Assembly: GCA_001429555.1 (NCBI GenBank)
Contig: LMSR01000017.1
Span: 186,001 to 250,000, forward strand
DNA length: 64,000 nt
Direction of reading: 5' to 3'
Source of the DNA: Nocardioides sp. Soil797
GTDB lineage: Bacteria > Actinomycetota > Actinomycetes > Propionibacteriales > Nocardioidaceae
The notes beneath the pieces are model-generated. The model saw nothing but the letters and a program-made list of their open reading frames with translations. It was not told the origin of the DNA and did not search any database. Positions 43,943-52,378 of the stretch are shown here, one piece after another. The position numbers and the translations under genes were made by a program. Numbering within the stretch: position 1 is the first letter of the stretch; every line of letters begins with the position of its first letter.

Positions 43943-43948
43943 TAGACT
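43943..43948 (+). promoter_or_regulatory. -10 box of dnaG (leaderless pattern)
   Basis: TAGACT lies 7 nt before the GTG at 43956, with no Shine-Dalgarno sequence. Confidence 0.5.
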
Positions 43949-43955
43949 CCGCGAC

Positions 43956-45854
43956 GTGGCTGGACGGATCAGGGACGACGACATCGCGGAGGTGCGCGAG
44001 AAGGCCCGCATCGACGAGGTCGTGTCGTCCTATGTGACCCTCCGCAACGCCGGCGGTGGCTCGATGAAGGGGCTGTGCCCCTTCCACGACGAGAAGTCCC
44101 CGTCCTTCCACGTGACGCCGAGCCGCGGTTTCTACCACTGCTTCGGCTGCCAGCAGGGCGGTGACGTCTTCAACTTCCTGATGGAGATCGACGGCATCGG
44201 CTTCACCGAAGCCGTGGAGCGGATGGCCGAGAAGTACGGCGTCCAGCTGCGCCGCGAGGACGGGGGAGCCCCGGAGGCTCCGCGTGGGCCGAGACGCAGC
44301 CAGATGATCGACGCCCACAAGCAGGCCCAGGCCTTCTATGCCGACGCGCTGGGTTCGCCGGACGCCGTGGTGGCGCGCCAGTTCCTCGACGGTCGGGGCT
44401 TCGACAAGGACGCCGCGGAGACCTTCGGGGTGGGCTTCGCCCCCCGTGACGGGGACGCCCTCTTCAAGCACCTGCGACAGAAGGGCTTCTCCGAGGAGGA
44501 GCTCGTCACCGGCGGGTTGGTGGCGCGCGGTCGCAGCCTCTACGACCGGTTCCGAGGCCGCTTGGTGTGGCCGATCCGTGACGCCTCCGGTGACGTGATC
44601 GGGTTCGGCGCCCGGCGCATCTTCGACGACGACCGGATCGAGGCGAAATACCTCAACACTCCTGAGTCGCCGATCTACAAGAAGTCCCAGGTGCTCTACG
44701 GCATCGACCTGGCCCGCCGTGAGATCGCGCGCAGTGCGAAGGCGGTGATCGTCGAGGGCTACACCGACGTGATGGCCTGCCACCTTGCCGGCGTACCCAC
44801 CGCCGTGGCCACCTGCGGTACGGCCTTCGGTGATGACCATGCCCGGGTGCTGCGTCGCTTCCTCAACGACCACGACGAGTCGCGCGGCGAGGTGATCTTC
44901 ACCTTCGACGGCGACCAGGCCGGTCAGAACGCCGCGATGAAGGTGTTCCGCAGCGACCAGAACTTCGCCTCGCAGACCTACGTCGCCGTGGCCCCAGACG
45001 GGTTGGATCCCTGTGATCTGCGCATCCAGCGCGGGGACGAGGCGGTGCGCGAACTCGTCGAGAACCGCCGCCCCCTCTATCGCTTCGCCCTCGAGAACGT
45101 GATCGCCGGCTTCGACCTCGACCGTGCCGACGGCCGGGTCGACGCCCTACGCCAGGCTGCGACGATGGTCTCCAGCGTGCGCGACAAGTCCAAGGTCGAG
45201 GCGTTCTCCCGGGAGATCGCGCAGATGGTCGGGGTCGACGTCGACGACGCCCGCCGGGAAGTACGCCGCGCCGCCTCACGCCCGGCGCGCAGCAGCGGTC
45301 CGGTTCGCCAGCAGGGGAGGCCCACGACGCCTCCGCCCTCGGACCTGGCTCCGCAGCAGCCGCCCGCACCGCCACTCCCGAACCTGAGGGATCCGCGCTT
45401 CTCCATCGAGCGAGCGACGCTGAAGTTGGTGCTGCACCACCCTGCCCTGGTCGCACCTGCGGCTCGCGAGCTGACACCGGACGACTTCACGCACCCGACC
45501 TATCGAGGGGTCTGGGAGACCATTGCCGCGTCGGGTGGTCCGGCGGCCGCCGATGCCGGGTGGGCGGGCCGGCTCCGCGACGCGGCCACCGACCGCACGG
45601 TCTCGGCGGTGCTGACCGAGTTGAGCGTCGAGCCGCTGATGATGTCCAAGGAACCAGATCTGCCCTACGTGCACGCTCACGTCTTCAAGTTGATGGAGCT
45701 GACCGCCACCCGTCGCCTGACGGAAGTGAAGAGCCGGCTCCAGCGCACTGACCCCCTCGAGCAGGCCGACGACTACAACAAGTTCTTCGCGGAGCTGATG
45801 ACGCTCGAGCAACGCCGTCGGCACCTGCATGAGCGAGCGATGGGAGCCCCATGA
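43956..45854 (+). CDS. dnaG: DNA primase
   Basis: A 632-residue primase synthesising RNA primers at the replication fork. The zinc finger uses C41, H44, C62 and C65 (CPFH...CFGC). The Toprim core contains AVIVEGYTDVMACHLAG and FTFDGDQAGQNAA. A proline-rich linker near residues 445-475 leads to the C-terminal helicase-interaction domain. It starts with GTG at 43956 and overlaps the next gene by 4 nt. Confidence 0.97.
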   Translation: MAGRIRDDDIAEVREKARIDEVVSSYVTLRNAGGGSMKGLCPFHDEKSPSFHVTPSRGFYHCFGCQQGGDVFNFLMEIDGIGFTEAVERMAEKYGVQLRREDGGAPEAPRGPRRSQMIDAHKQAQAFYADALGSPDAVVARQFLDGRGFDKDAAETFGVGFAPRDGDALFKHLRQKGFSEEELVTGGLVARGRSLYDRFRGRLVWPIRDASGDVIGFGARRIFDDDRIEAKYLNTPESPIYKKSQVLYGIDLARREIARSAKAVIVEGYTDVMACHLAGVPTAVATCGTAFGDDHARVLRRFLNDHDESRGEVIFTFDGDQAGQNAAMKVFRSDQNFASQTYVAVAPDGLDPCDLRIQRGDEAVRELVENRRPLYRFALENVIAGFDLDRADGRVDALRQAATMVSSVRDKSKVEAFSREIAQMVGVDVDDARREVRRAASRPARSSGPVRQQGRPTTPPPSDLAPQQPPAPPLPNLRDPRFSIERATLKLVLHHPALVAPAARELTPDDFTHPTYRGVWETIAASGGPAAADAGWAGRLRDAATDRTVSAVLTELSVEPLMMSKEPDLPYVHAHVFKLMELTATRRLTEVKSRLQRTDPLEQADDYNKFFAELMTLEQRRRHLHERAMGAP

Positions 45855-46360
45855 GGCCAGCGATCCGATTGCGCAACCGGCTCCCCGAAGCGGTCCGGGC
45901 CGCCACTGTGGGGCCGGGGGAGAAGGCTCTTGCCGGCGCGGTGACCTCCGACGATCGCGTGGTTGTCGGCACCCGCGACGCGCTCTACGTCGATGACCGG
46001 CGCATCCCGTGGGAGAGCGTCGAGCGTGCCGAGTGGGACAAGGAGAACGCCACCCTCAACGTCTCCGAGGTCGGCACCTGGGGCCAGGCACGGCCGGCCC
46101 ACGCGCTAGCGATCGAGGCGCCGGGGCGGCTGCTCGAGCTGGTCCGCGAGCGCGTGACCGCGAGCATCATCCTCCAGCGTCATGTGCCCATCCACGGAAA
46201 GCGCGGAGTCGTGGTCATCGGCCGACGTGCACCGAGTGGGAACCACGCCGTTCAGTGGGTCTATGAGTTCGACGAGGGCGTCGACCCCGACGATTCAGAG
46301 GTACGCCGACGCGCCGAGGCTGCGCTCGTCGAGGCCCGCGACGAGGTCGGCGAGCTCTGA
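45851..46360 (+). CDS. Conserved hypothetical protein (actinobacterial, after dnaG)
   Basis: A 169-residue protein coupled to dnaG by ATGA overlap. It is cytosolic, with no membrane segment. The beta-rich first half (RVVVGTRDALYVDDRRIPWESVERAEWDKENATLNVSEV) looks like a pleckstrin-homology-like fold. The second half is helical and acidic and ends in AEAALVEARDEVGEL. I do not recognise a functional motif. Small proteins of this kind often follow dnaG in actinobacteria. Confidence 0.8.
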   Translation: MRPAIRLRNRLPEAVRAATVGPGEKALAGAVTSDDRVVVGTRDALYVDDRRIPWESVERAEWDKENATLNVSEVGTWGQARPAHALAIEAPGRLLELVRERVTASIILQRHVPIHGKRGVVVIGRRAPSGNHAVQWVYEFDEGVDPDDSEVRRRAEAALVEARDEVGEL

Positions 46361-46407
46361 AAGCTGGCAAGTGGGAGCCTGATTTCGCTCCGCCGCACCG
46401 TCCTTGC

Positions 46408-46413
46408 TATTCT
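46408..46413 (+). promoter_or_regulatory. -10 box of tRNA-Asn
   Basis: TATTCT lies 18 nt before the mature tRNA. I see no clear -35. Confidence 0.35.
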
Positions 46414-46431
46414 TCCCGGGCTGCCAAACGA

Positions 46432-46507
46432 TCCCCTGTAGCTCAACTGGCAGAGCATTCGGCTGTTAACCGGAGGGTTGCTGGTTCGAGTCCAGCCGGG
46501 GGAGCCA
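46432..46507 (+). tRNA. tRNA-Asn (GUU)
   Basis: Cloverleaf with acceptor TCCCCTG/CGGGGGA, anticodon GTT at 46465-46467 (context CTGTTAA), T-loop GGTTCGAGTCC, discriminator G at 46504 and an encoded CCA at 46505-46507. Confidence 0.97.
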
Positions 46508-46509
46508 AT

Positions 46510-46550
46510 GAAGGGCCTGACCTGCGGAATCACCGCAGGTCAGGCCCTTC
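46510..46550 (+). terminator. Perfect 18-bp hairpin after tRNA-Asn
   Basis: GAAGGGCCTGACCTGCGG (46510-46527) pairs completely with 46533-46550 across a 5-nt loop. It lies between tRNA-Asn and the end of the convergent sulfatase gene, so it probably terminates both. Confidence 0.88.
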
Positions 46551-46558
46551 GTCGTTGG

Positions 46559-48118
46559 TCACTCCAACGTCACGTCGGCCGGTGGGTAGCGGGCACCTCG
46601 CTCGACGTCGTTGAGGTCGAGGTGGTTGCGCATGTACTGACCGCTGGCGTCCACGGGCGGGGTGTACTCCCACGGCGTCACCTTGCCGGTGCGCAGGGCG
46701 GCGTCGACCAGGCGACGCCGCGACTGGTCGGCGATGACGTCGTCGTAGAGGGAGTCGAGATCCCATCCCTCAGCGACCTTGCGACGGAACGCTGCCACCG
46801 TGTCGCCGAGCCCGGGGTCGTCGACCAGGTTGTGCCGCTCCATGGGATCGGCCGCGAGGTCGTAGAGCTGGTCGGGGTCGACGGGGGAGTGCACGAACTT
46901 CAGCTCGCCCTGTCGGAACATCAGGATCGGCGCGATCGCGCCCTCCCCGCAGTACTCACCGACCACCTCGCGAGGCACCGGAGCCTCGGCCGGTGGTTGG
47001 TCACCGCACAGGTCGATCAGGGAGCGGCCCGCCAGCGGCGTCACGCTCGGTGGTACGCCGTCGCCGGCGAGCTCGGCGATCGTGGGCAGCACGTCGACCA
47101 ACGACACCGGGTCGGCGACCCGCTTGGGTGCGAATCGCGTGGGAGCGTTGACGATCATGGGGATCCGCGCAGAGTCCTCGAAGAAGCTCATCTTGTACCA
47201 GAGCCCACGCTCGCCGAGCATGTCGCCGTGATCGGCGAGCAGCACCACGATCGTGTCGTCGCGGACCTGCAGCGCGTCCAACGTGGACAGCAGTCGGCCG
47301 GTCCACTCGTCGAGGTAGGAGATGTTCGAGTAGTAGGCACGCCGGGCCCGGCGGGTGTCCTCGGCCGTGATCTCGACCTCGTCCATCGCGCTCAGGCGTC
47401 GGAGTCGCTCGGTGTGCGGATCGAGCGGCACGTCGTCACGTCCCACCGAGGGCAGCGGGATGTCGACTCCGTCGTACAGGTCCCAGTAGCGCGAGCGGGT
47501 GACATACGGATCGTGCGGGTGGGTGAAGCTGACCACGAGCAGCCACGGTCGCTCGTCGTCGGCCCGAGCCAGGTCATGGAGCGCCCGGATGCCCTGGTGG
47601 CCGACCTCGTCGTCGTACAGCAGCTGGTTCGTCACCTCGGCCGTGCCGGCCTGCTTGACGGAGTCCATGTTGTGCATCCACCAGTCGATGCGCTCGTCGG
47701 GCTGCAACCAGTTCGGCGTCCATCCGAAGTCGGCAGGGTAGATGTCGGTGGTGCGCCGTTCCTCGAAACCGTGCAGCTGGTCGGGCCCGACGAAGTGCAT
47801 CTTGCCGTCCAGCACGGTGCGATAGCCGGCAAGCCTGGCGTAGTGCGCCAGGGTCGGCTGGGTGCTCGGCAGGTAGGCGGCATTGTCGTAGCCACCGGTC
47901 CCCGAGGGCAGCCGGCCCGTCATCATGCAGTAGCGCGCGGGAGTGCACAGCGGGCTGTTCGAGTACGCCGCGTCGAAAACCACCCCGGTGCGCGCCAACT
48001 GGTCGATGGTCGGGGTGACCGTCACCGCGTTGCCGTAGCAGCGCAGCGCCGACGGGGCGACCTGGTCGAACATCACGACCAGGACGTTGGGCTGCGACTG
48101 ACTCGATTCGTGCTCCAT
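46559..48118 (-). CDS. betC: Choline-sulfatase (type I sulfatase)
   Basis: A 519-residue sulfatase. The formylglycine motif CTPAR is at residues 58-62 (SPLCTPARYCMMTGRLPS). Metal ligands are probably in LVVMFDQVAPS and VLLADHGDMLGERGLWYK. The C-terminal region (LVDAALRTGKVTPWEYTPP...YMRNH) is that of choline-sulfatases, which release choline and sulfate from choline-O-sulfate. There is no signal peptide, in keeping with a cytosolic enzyme. It stands without betaine or transporter genes. A hairpin immediately precedes the ATG at 48118. Substrate is by family resemblance. Confidence 0.88.
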   Translation of the reverse strand: MEHESSQSQPNVLVVMFDQVAPSALRCYGNAVTVTPTIDQLARTGVVFDAAYSNSPLCTPARYCMMTGRLPSGTGGYDNAAYLPSTQPTLAHYARLAGYRTVLDGKMHFVGPDQLHGFEERRTTDIYPADFGWTPNWLQPDERIDWWMHNMDSVKQAGTAEVTNQLLYDDEVGHQGIRALHDLARADDERPWLLVVSFTHPHDPYVTRSRYWDLYDGVDIPLPSVGRDDVPLDPHTERLRRLSAMDEVEITAEDTRRARRAYYSNISYLDEWTGRLLSTLDALQVRDDTIVVLLADHGDMLGERGLWYKMSFFEDSARIPMIVNAPTRFAPKRVADPVSLVDVLPTIAELAGDGVPPSVTPLAGRSLIDLCGDQPPAEAPVPREVVGEYCGEGAIAPILMFRQGELKFVHSPVDPDQLYDLAADPMERHNLVDDPGLGDTVAAFRRKVAEGWDLDSLYDDVIADQSRRRLVDAALRTGKVTPWEYTPPVDASGQYMRNHLDLNDVERGARYPPADVTLE

Positions 48119-48120
48119 GT

Positions 48121-48152
48121 CCTCGAGTGTGCCACTGCGCGGCACCTCGAGG
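48121..48152 (-). promoter_or_regulatory. Inverted repeat directly upstream of betC
   Basis: CCTCGAGTGTGCC and GGCACCTCGAGG pair over 12 bp with a single bulge around a 7-nt loop, ending two bases before the betC ATG. In RNA it would engage GAGG, the only purine-rich site before the start. In DNA it could be an operator. A 12-bp palindrome GGTTCGCGAACC lies at 48195-48206 in the same 198-bp divergent gap, which has no gene. Confidence 0.55.
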
Positions 48153-48316
48153 TCTCGACCGCACTGAGGCGGTCCCAGGAGGCAGTCGCAGCGCGGTTCG
48201 CGAACCCGGGGTCCCGATCGCGGGCTGTGAGAGGCTGAGCATGTCAGTTCGCATCGTTCGCCCTTCGGAATGCGTGAACTCGCCTGAGGGGCAGCCCAAC
48301 CTCTCGGGAGGACCTC

Positions 48317-49039
48317 GTGCTCAGCCGAATCTCCGTGGTCGCACTGGCAGCGCTCGTGGTTGCCGTGCCGGCAGCCAGTGCCGCCCCGGCATCCAGTGCC
48401 GTGCCGGTGGAAGGCTCGACCCACTCAACTCACCATGTGTCGCCGCAACCATCGGACAGCTCCGAGTTCTCGGCGTCGGTGGACCCCGTGCCGGAGGAGT
48501 ACCGCGACCGGATGATCGGCGTCTCCTGGGAACCCGGGTGCCCCGTGCCGATCGACGACCTGCGCATCATCACGATGAACTACCGGGGCTTCGACGGCGA
48601 CGTCCACGACGGTGGCCGACTGATGGTGCACAAGGACGTCGCGGACACGACGGTCACCGTCTTCGGCGAGATGTTCGAGGAGGGGTTCCCGATTCGCCGG
48701 ATGCAGCTGATCGAGGAGTACGACGGCTCCGACGACGCCTCGATGGCCGCCGACAACACGTCGTCCTTCAACTGCCGTCCGATCACCGGCAGCCCCGGGA
48801 GGTTCTCGATCCACTCCTACGGCAAGGCGATCGACATCAACACCGTCGAGAACCCTTATGTGAAAGGTGATCTGGTGCTCCCGCCCTCGGGGGAGGAGTT
48901 CCTCGACCGTGACGACGTACGTCCCGGCATGATCACCAAGAACGACCCGGTCGTGAAGGCGTTCAAGAAGCGGCGCTTCGACTGGGGCGGCAACTGGAAG
49001 TCGCTCAAGGACTATCAGCACTTCGAGGCGAAGTCCTGA
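48317..49039 (+). CDS. Secreted M15-family peptidase (D-Ala-D-Ala carboxypeptidase-like)
   Basis: A 240-residue exported protein with a signal peptide cut near AASAAPA (residues 19-25). The zinc-site motifs are SIHSYGKAIDINTVENPY (HxxGxAxD) and DYQHFE near the C-terminus, both typical of M15 peptidases acting on peptidoglycan stems. The segment IITMNYRGFDGDVHDGGRLMVHKD is also family-like. GGGAGGA precedes the GTG at 48317. It is divergent from betC. Confidence 0.87.
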   Translation: MLSRISVVALAALVVAVPAASAAPASSAVPVEGSTHSTHHVSPQPSDSSEFSASVDPVPEEYRDRMIGVSWEPGCPVPIDDLRIITMNYRGFDGDVHDGGRLMVHKDVADTTVTVFGEMFEEGFPIRRMQLIEEYDGSDDASMAADNTSSFNCRPITGSPGRFSIHSYGKAIDINTVENPYVKGDLVLPPSGEEFLDRDDVRPGMITKNDPVVKAFKKRRFDWGGNWKSLKDYQHFEAKS

Positions 49040-49082
49040 GCGCGACAAGAGATCCCCGGTGCCACCTGCCGCAGTGGTGACC

Positions 49083-49113
49083 GTCCCGATCAGACCCGAG
49101 CGCTGATCGAGAC
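49083..49113. terminator. Hairpin between convergent genes
   Basis: GTC-C-CGATCAG (49083-49093) pairs with CTGATCG-A-GAC (49103-49113), with one mismatch and a 9-nt loop. It sits between the M15 gene and the large secreted protein gene and may serve both. Confidence 0.5.
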
Positions 49114-49139
49114 GGGCACCGTGCGGCCGGCCCCCCGGA

Positions 49140-51419
49140 CTACTTCTTCTCCAGCACCCTCAGGGTGCTGAGGATGGGCTTGCCCCTCACCCCACGCAAC
49201 TTGATGACCATGTCGCCGGCCCGGCGGTGGCGAACCGTGATCGTCTTCGTCAGTGCCTTCAGGCGTGATGCGTGGCGGGCGACGTCGTACTTGCGCAGCA
49301 CGCGGGTGCCGTCGACGTAGACGTCGAAGAGGCGGGCGCCGCGCTTGACCAAGGTGTGCTCGACGAAGCCGAGTGAGAGACGGTAGCGCCCAGCCGGCAG
49401 GTCGCCGATGGTGTACTTCAGGTTGCCGACCCTGCGCGTGCGGAACAGGGCGTCGTCCAAGGTGCCCTTGATGGCGCGCTTGGTGCGCTGCAACTTGCTG
49501 GAACCCGCCCGGCCGTAGTCACCGCCACCGAGCTTGCGGTCCACAAGCCACCTCAGCTTCGCTCGGTCCTTGTGTGCCGGGCCGCCGACATTGATCGGAG
49601 CGTCGGCGGCGCCCACCTTCATCGTGAGATCCGTGGTGACGGCTGCGAGCCCCTTCGCGGTGACGCTGATGGGCGCGGAGTAACTTCCGGCCGGCAGTGC
49701 CGAGCGGTCGGCGGTCACCGTGACCTCGACCGAGCCACCGGGCGCCAGGCTTCCGCCCTCCTGCGCGACCCGGAGCCAAGCCGCGTTCTCCGTGAGGTGC
49801 CAGGCCAGGTCGGCCGAACCGGGGTTGCTGATCGTGATGGTCGACCTGTCGTCACTCCACAGGCCCGGACGCAGGTCCAGCCGGCCCGGCGCCACCTCGA
49901 GCAGTGCACTCGTCAAGGTGGTCTCGAGGTCGACCGTGCCGCTCTCGGTGATGGTCACCTCCTGCTCGGATGACTGGCGTCCCGGCGCAGTGGTGGTGAC
50001 CGTGTAGTCCCCGGGGGCGAGGTCGAGGGCGTACGTGCCGTCGTTCCCCGTGCTGGTCGAGGTGGCCTCGCCGTCGTGCGACTCCACCGCAACCGTGGCG
50101 TCGCTGATCGGCTCGCCGGTGTTGGCGTCGGTCACCGAGCCGTGGAGGGAGCCGGTCACCGGCGGCGGCCCTGTTTCGGCGTACGCGACGAAGACGCCGG
50201 TGCCCCACTCGACCTGGTCGTCGTCGGCCGGAGTGAGGGCCGCGGTGAAGACCACGTCGCCCTCGGCGTTGATCTCGGGTGCGCCACCGAAGACGTTGTC
50301 GTCGTTGTGCTGGGCGACCTGTCCGAGGCCCTGGTCGGTCTGGACCTGGTCGCCGCGTGCGACCACCCGCGTGAGGCCGCCATCGGGCTCGGCGACGTAG
50401 ATCGCCTGCCCCTCGGCGTCGGTGGCACGGAAGACGATCTGATCGGCGTCGTTGATGTCGGGCGGGAAGGACTCGAAGGACTCGATGGCCCGCCCGGCAC
50501 CGGCGACGACCACCTCGGTGGTGGTGGTGCCGTCGGCACGCAGCAACACCTGGGTGCCGTCGAGCCGCTTGGCGATCACGGCGACGGCGCCGTCGTCGTT
50601 GAGTGCCATGGAGTTGCTGAACGATGCGTACGGCGAGTCGGCGTCGGTGCCGTGGTTGGCCAGCAGGCGCACGGAGTCGCCCGAAGCATCGAAGCGACGG
50701 ATCTCCACCGGGTCAAAGCCGTCGGGGGAGGTGCCGATCTTCCCGGCCACCTGTCCCACGTCGTTGATGGTGGGGGAGTAGAGGTAGTAGTAGGGATCGC
50801 CGGAGACGGCGTACTCACTGGCGACGAGGGTGCCGGTGTTGCCCGCAGAGGTGGACAGCCAGCCCTGGTCCTCGCCGAGGCTGACCCGGGTCACGACCGT
50901 GCCCTGGTTGTCGATGCTGGGGGTCGAGTGTCCGCTCGGGGTGACTGGCAGGGAACGACGCTGCTCGGCGGTGTCGCTCTCGGCGTCATAGACCCAGAGG
51001 TGACTGTCGATGGCCCCGTCCTCCGCGATGGTGAACGCGACCTCGCCGTTGTCGTTCAGTGACACGTCGGAGCTGAAGCGATCGGGTTCGTCGCCCTCGT
51101 GCACGATCGATCCCTGGCCGTTCGCACCCAGCCACAGCCCGGGGCGGCTGCTGTTGGAGGACTTGTCGTAGACCAGTCCGACGGAGAAGGCGACATCCGC
51201 GTCATCGTTGATCGACGGTGAGATCGAGTTGAAGGCCGAGCCCGGCGGAAGGTTGAACCCGTCGTCGTTGACGAGCAGGTTGGTGCGGGCCTGGAGTTCG
51301 AGGTTGGGGTACGTCGTGACGTCGTCGACTGCTGCGTGGCTGGTGGCCGGGACCAGGAGGACTCCGGAGACCACCACCGCACCGACGATGCCCGAGAACA
51401 GGCGACGTGCGGAGGACAT
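49140..51419 (-). CDS. Large secreted NxxGxxAF-repeat, carboxypeptidase-regulatory, BACON-like and malectin-like protein
   Basis: A 759-residue exported protein. Signal peptide at residues 1-29 (cleavage near SHAA). About residues 60-420 form a beta-propeller-like array of the tandem NxxGxxAF type: INDDADVAF, LNDNGEVAF, IDNQGTVV, INDVGQVAG, LNDDGAVAV, INDADQIVF, INAEGDVVF. A carboxypeptidase regulatory-like domain follows (GSLHGSVTDANTGEPISDATV, about 430-505). Next is a BACON-like Ig domain (LDLRPG...AWLRVAQEGGSLAPGG, about 510-595). A C-terminal malectin-like domain (INVGGPAHKDRAKLRW to LRVLEKK) suggests carbohydrate binding. AAAGG precedes the ATG. It is divergent from a TrmB-type regulator. 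Confidence 0.88.
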   Translation of the reverse strand: MSSARRLFSGIVGAVVVSGVLLVPATSHAAVDDVTTYPNLELQARTNLLVNDDGFNLPPGSAFNSISPSINDDADVAFSVGLVYDKSSNSSRPGLWLGANGQGSIVHEGDEPDRFSSDVSLNDNGEVAFTIAEDGAIDSHLWVYDAESDTAEQRRSLPVTPSGHSTPSIDNQGTVVTRVSLGEDQGWLSTSAGNTGTLVASEYAVSGDPYYYLYSPTINDVGQVAGKIGTSPDGFDPVEIRRFDASGDSVRLLANHGTDADSPYASFSNSMALNDDGAVAVIAKRLDGTQVLLRADGTTTTEVVVAGAGRAIESFESFPPDINDADQIVFRATDAEGQAIYVAEPDGGLTRVVARGDQVQTDQGLGQVAQHNDDNVFGGAPEINAEGDVVFTAALTPADDDQVEWGTGVFVAYAETGPPPVTGSLHGSVTDANTGEPISDATVAVESHDGEATSTSTGNDGTYALDLAPGDYTVTTTAPGRQSSEQEVTITESGTVDLETTLTSALLEVAPGRLDLRPGLWSDDRSTITISNPGSADLAWHLTENAAWLRVAQEGGSLAPGGSVEVTVTADRSALPAGSYSAPISVTAKGLAAVTTDLTMKVGAADAPINVGGPAHKDRAKLRWLVDRKLGGGDYGRAGSSKLQRTKRAIKGTLDDALFRTRRVGNLKYTIGDLPAGRYRLSLGFVEHTLVKRGARLFDVYVDGTRVLRKYDVARHASRLKALTKTITVRHRRAGDMVIKLRGVRGKPILSTLRVLEKK

Positions 51420-51448
51420 GGGATGCCTTTCGTGGAGGGGTGCTCGTC

Positions 51449-51477
51449 AACGTAGGACGAGACGTAACCACTGTCAA
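51449..51477 (-). promoter_or_regulatory. Promoter of the secreted repeat-protein gene
   Basis: On the minus strand -35 TTGACA (plus 51472-51477), a 17-bp spacer and -10 TACGTT (plus 51449-51454). This is the best-formed promoter in the window. The -35 lies inside the 21-bp palindrome. Confidence 0.75.
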
Positions 51478-51484
51478 TGGTTAC
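51464..51484. promoter_or_regulatory. 21-bp palindromic operator
   Basis: GTAACCA-N7-TGGTTAC is perfectly symmetrical. It spans the -35 of the secreted-protein promoter and lies 29 bp before the regulator's GTG. It is the likely target of the TrmB-type regulator. Confidence 0.65.
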
Positions 51485-51499
51485 AAGTCTCGGAGGAGG

Positions 51500-51505
51500 T
51501 AGGGT
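51500..51505 (+). promoter_or_regulatory. -10 box of the TrmB-type regulator (leaderless pattern)
   Basis: TAGGGT lies 7 nt before the GTG at 51513. Confidence 0.45.
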
Positions 51506-51512
51506 TCGGCCC

Positions 51513-52319
51513 GTGACTGTTGATCCCGGGCTCGACGGAGCCGCACTGCAGGGCCTCGGCCTGACCCGCTACGAGAGCGCGAGCTACCTCGCCCTGATCG
51601 GGCGGGACCAGGCCACGCCGACCGAGGTGGCGCGCCTGGGTGGCGTGCCACGGCCGAGGGTCTACGACGTGCTCAGCGGGTTGGCTGCCCGACGACTGGT
51701 CCGGGTGGTCAGCGAGAAGCCGCTGCGCTACCGCGCGGAGTCGCCTGACCTGGTGATGGATCGCCTGCTCAGCCTGCGCCGGGAGGAGGCGGAGCGGGAG
51801 GCCGAGGCAGCGGCCGCCACGATGGCCCGGCTGATGCCGCTCTACGAAGCCGGACAGCACCACGACGATCCGCTCGACTACGTCGAGGTCCTGCGTGACT
51901 CGGCCCAGGCCTCACGGCGCATTGCCGAGCTGTGGGGCGCGGCCGAGTCCGAGGTGCTCGCCTTCGTACGGGCGCCCTACCTGGCCCCGCCCGCGCCCGA
52001 GGAGGCCGAGACACTGGAGGGGATCGTGCCGCGTGCAGTGTACGACGCCTCCCTGCTCGAGGACCCGGCGATGACGGCCCTGCTGCAGCGCTACGCCGAC
52101 CTCGGCGAGGACGTGCGGGTCGCCCCCGGGCTGCCGCTCAAGCTGACCATCGTCGACCGCCGCTCCGTCGCGTTCAACATGCCCGACCCGGTGGCGGCGG
52201 ACAGCTCGGTGACGACCGTCGTCATCCACCACGAGATGTTGGCGGCGACCCTGATCGTGGCCTTCGAGGCGACCTGGGAGCGCGCACTCCCGCTGGCGCA
52301 GGCGCTGGCCCAGCGCTGA
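51513..52319 (+). CDS. TrmB-type transcriptional regulator
   Basis: A 268-residue regulator. The N-terminal TrmB winged helix includes LGLTRYESASYLALIGRDQATPTEVARLGGVPRPRVYDVLSGLAARRLV. A coiled-coil stretch follows (RREEAEREAEAAAATMARL). The C-terminal TrmB/PLD-like effector domain ends with HHEMLAATLIVAFEATWERAL. Members respond to sugars in archaea; the ligand here is unknown. It is divergent from a secreted protein with a malectin-like domain, with a shared palindrome between. GTG at 51513 is preferred to the ATG at 51477, which lies inside the palindrome. Confidence 0.88.
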   Translation: MTVDPGLDGAALQGLGLTRYESASYLALIGRDQATPTEVARLGGVPRPRVYDVLSGLAARRLVRVVSEKPLRYRAESPDLVMDRLLSLRREEAEREAEAAAATMARLMPLYEAGQHHDDPLDYVEVLRDSAQASRRIAELWGAAESEVLAFVRAPYLAPPAPEEAETLEGIVPRAVYDASLLEDPAMTALLQRYADLGEDVRVAPGLPLKLTIVDRRSVAFNMPDPVAADSSVTTVVIHHEMLAATLIVAFEATWERALPLAQALAQR

Positions 52320-52366
52320 GCGATCGAGCGGTGAGGCACTGTGCGCTGAACCGCTCACCGTTGCGG

Positions 52367-52372
52367 CAGACT
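52367..52372 (+). promoter_or_regulatory. -10-like box of hrpB (leaderless pattern)
   Basis: CAGACT lies 6 nt before the GTG at 52379. Confidence 0.35.
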
Positions 52373-52378
52373 CTCCCT

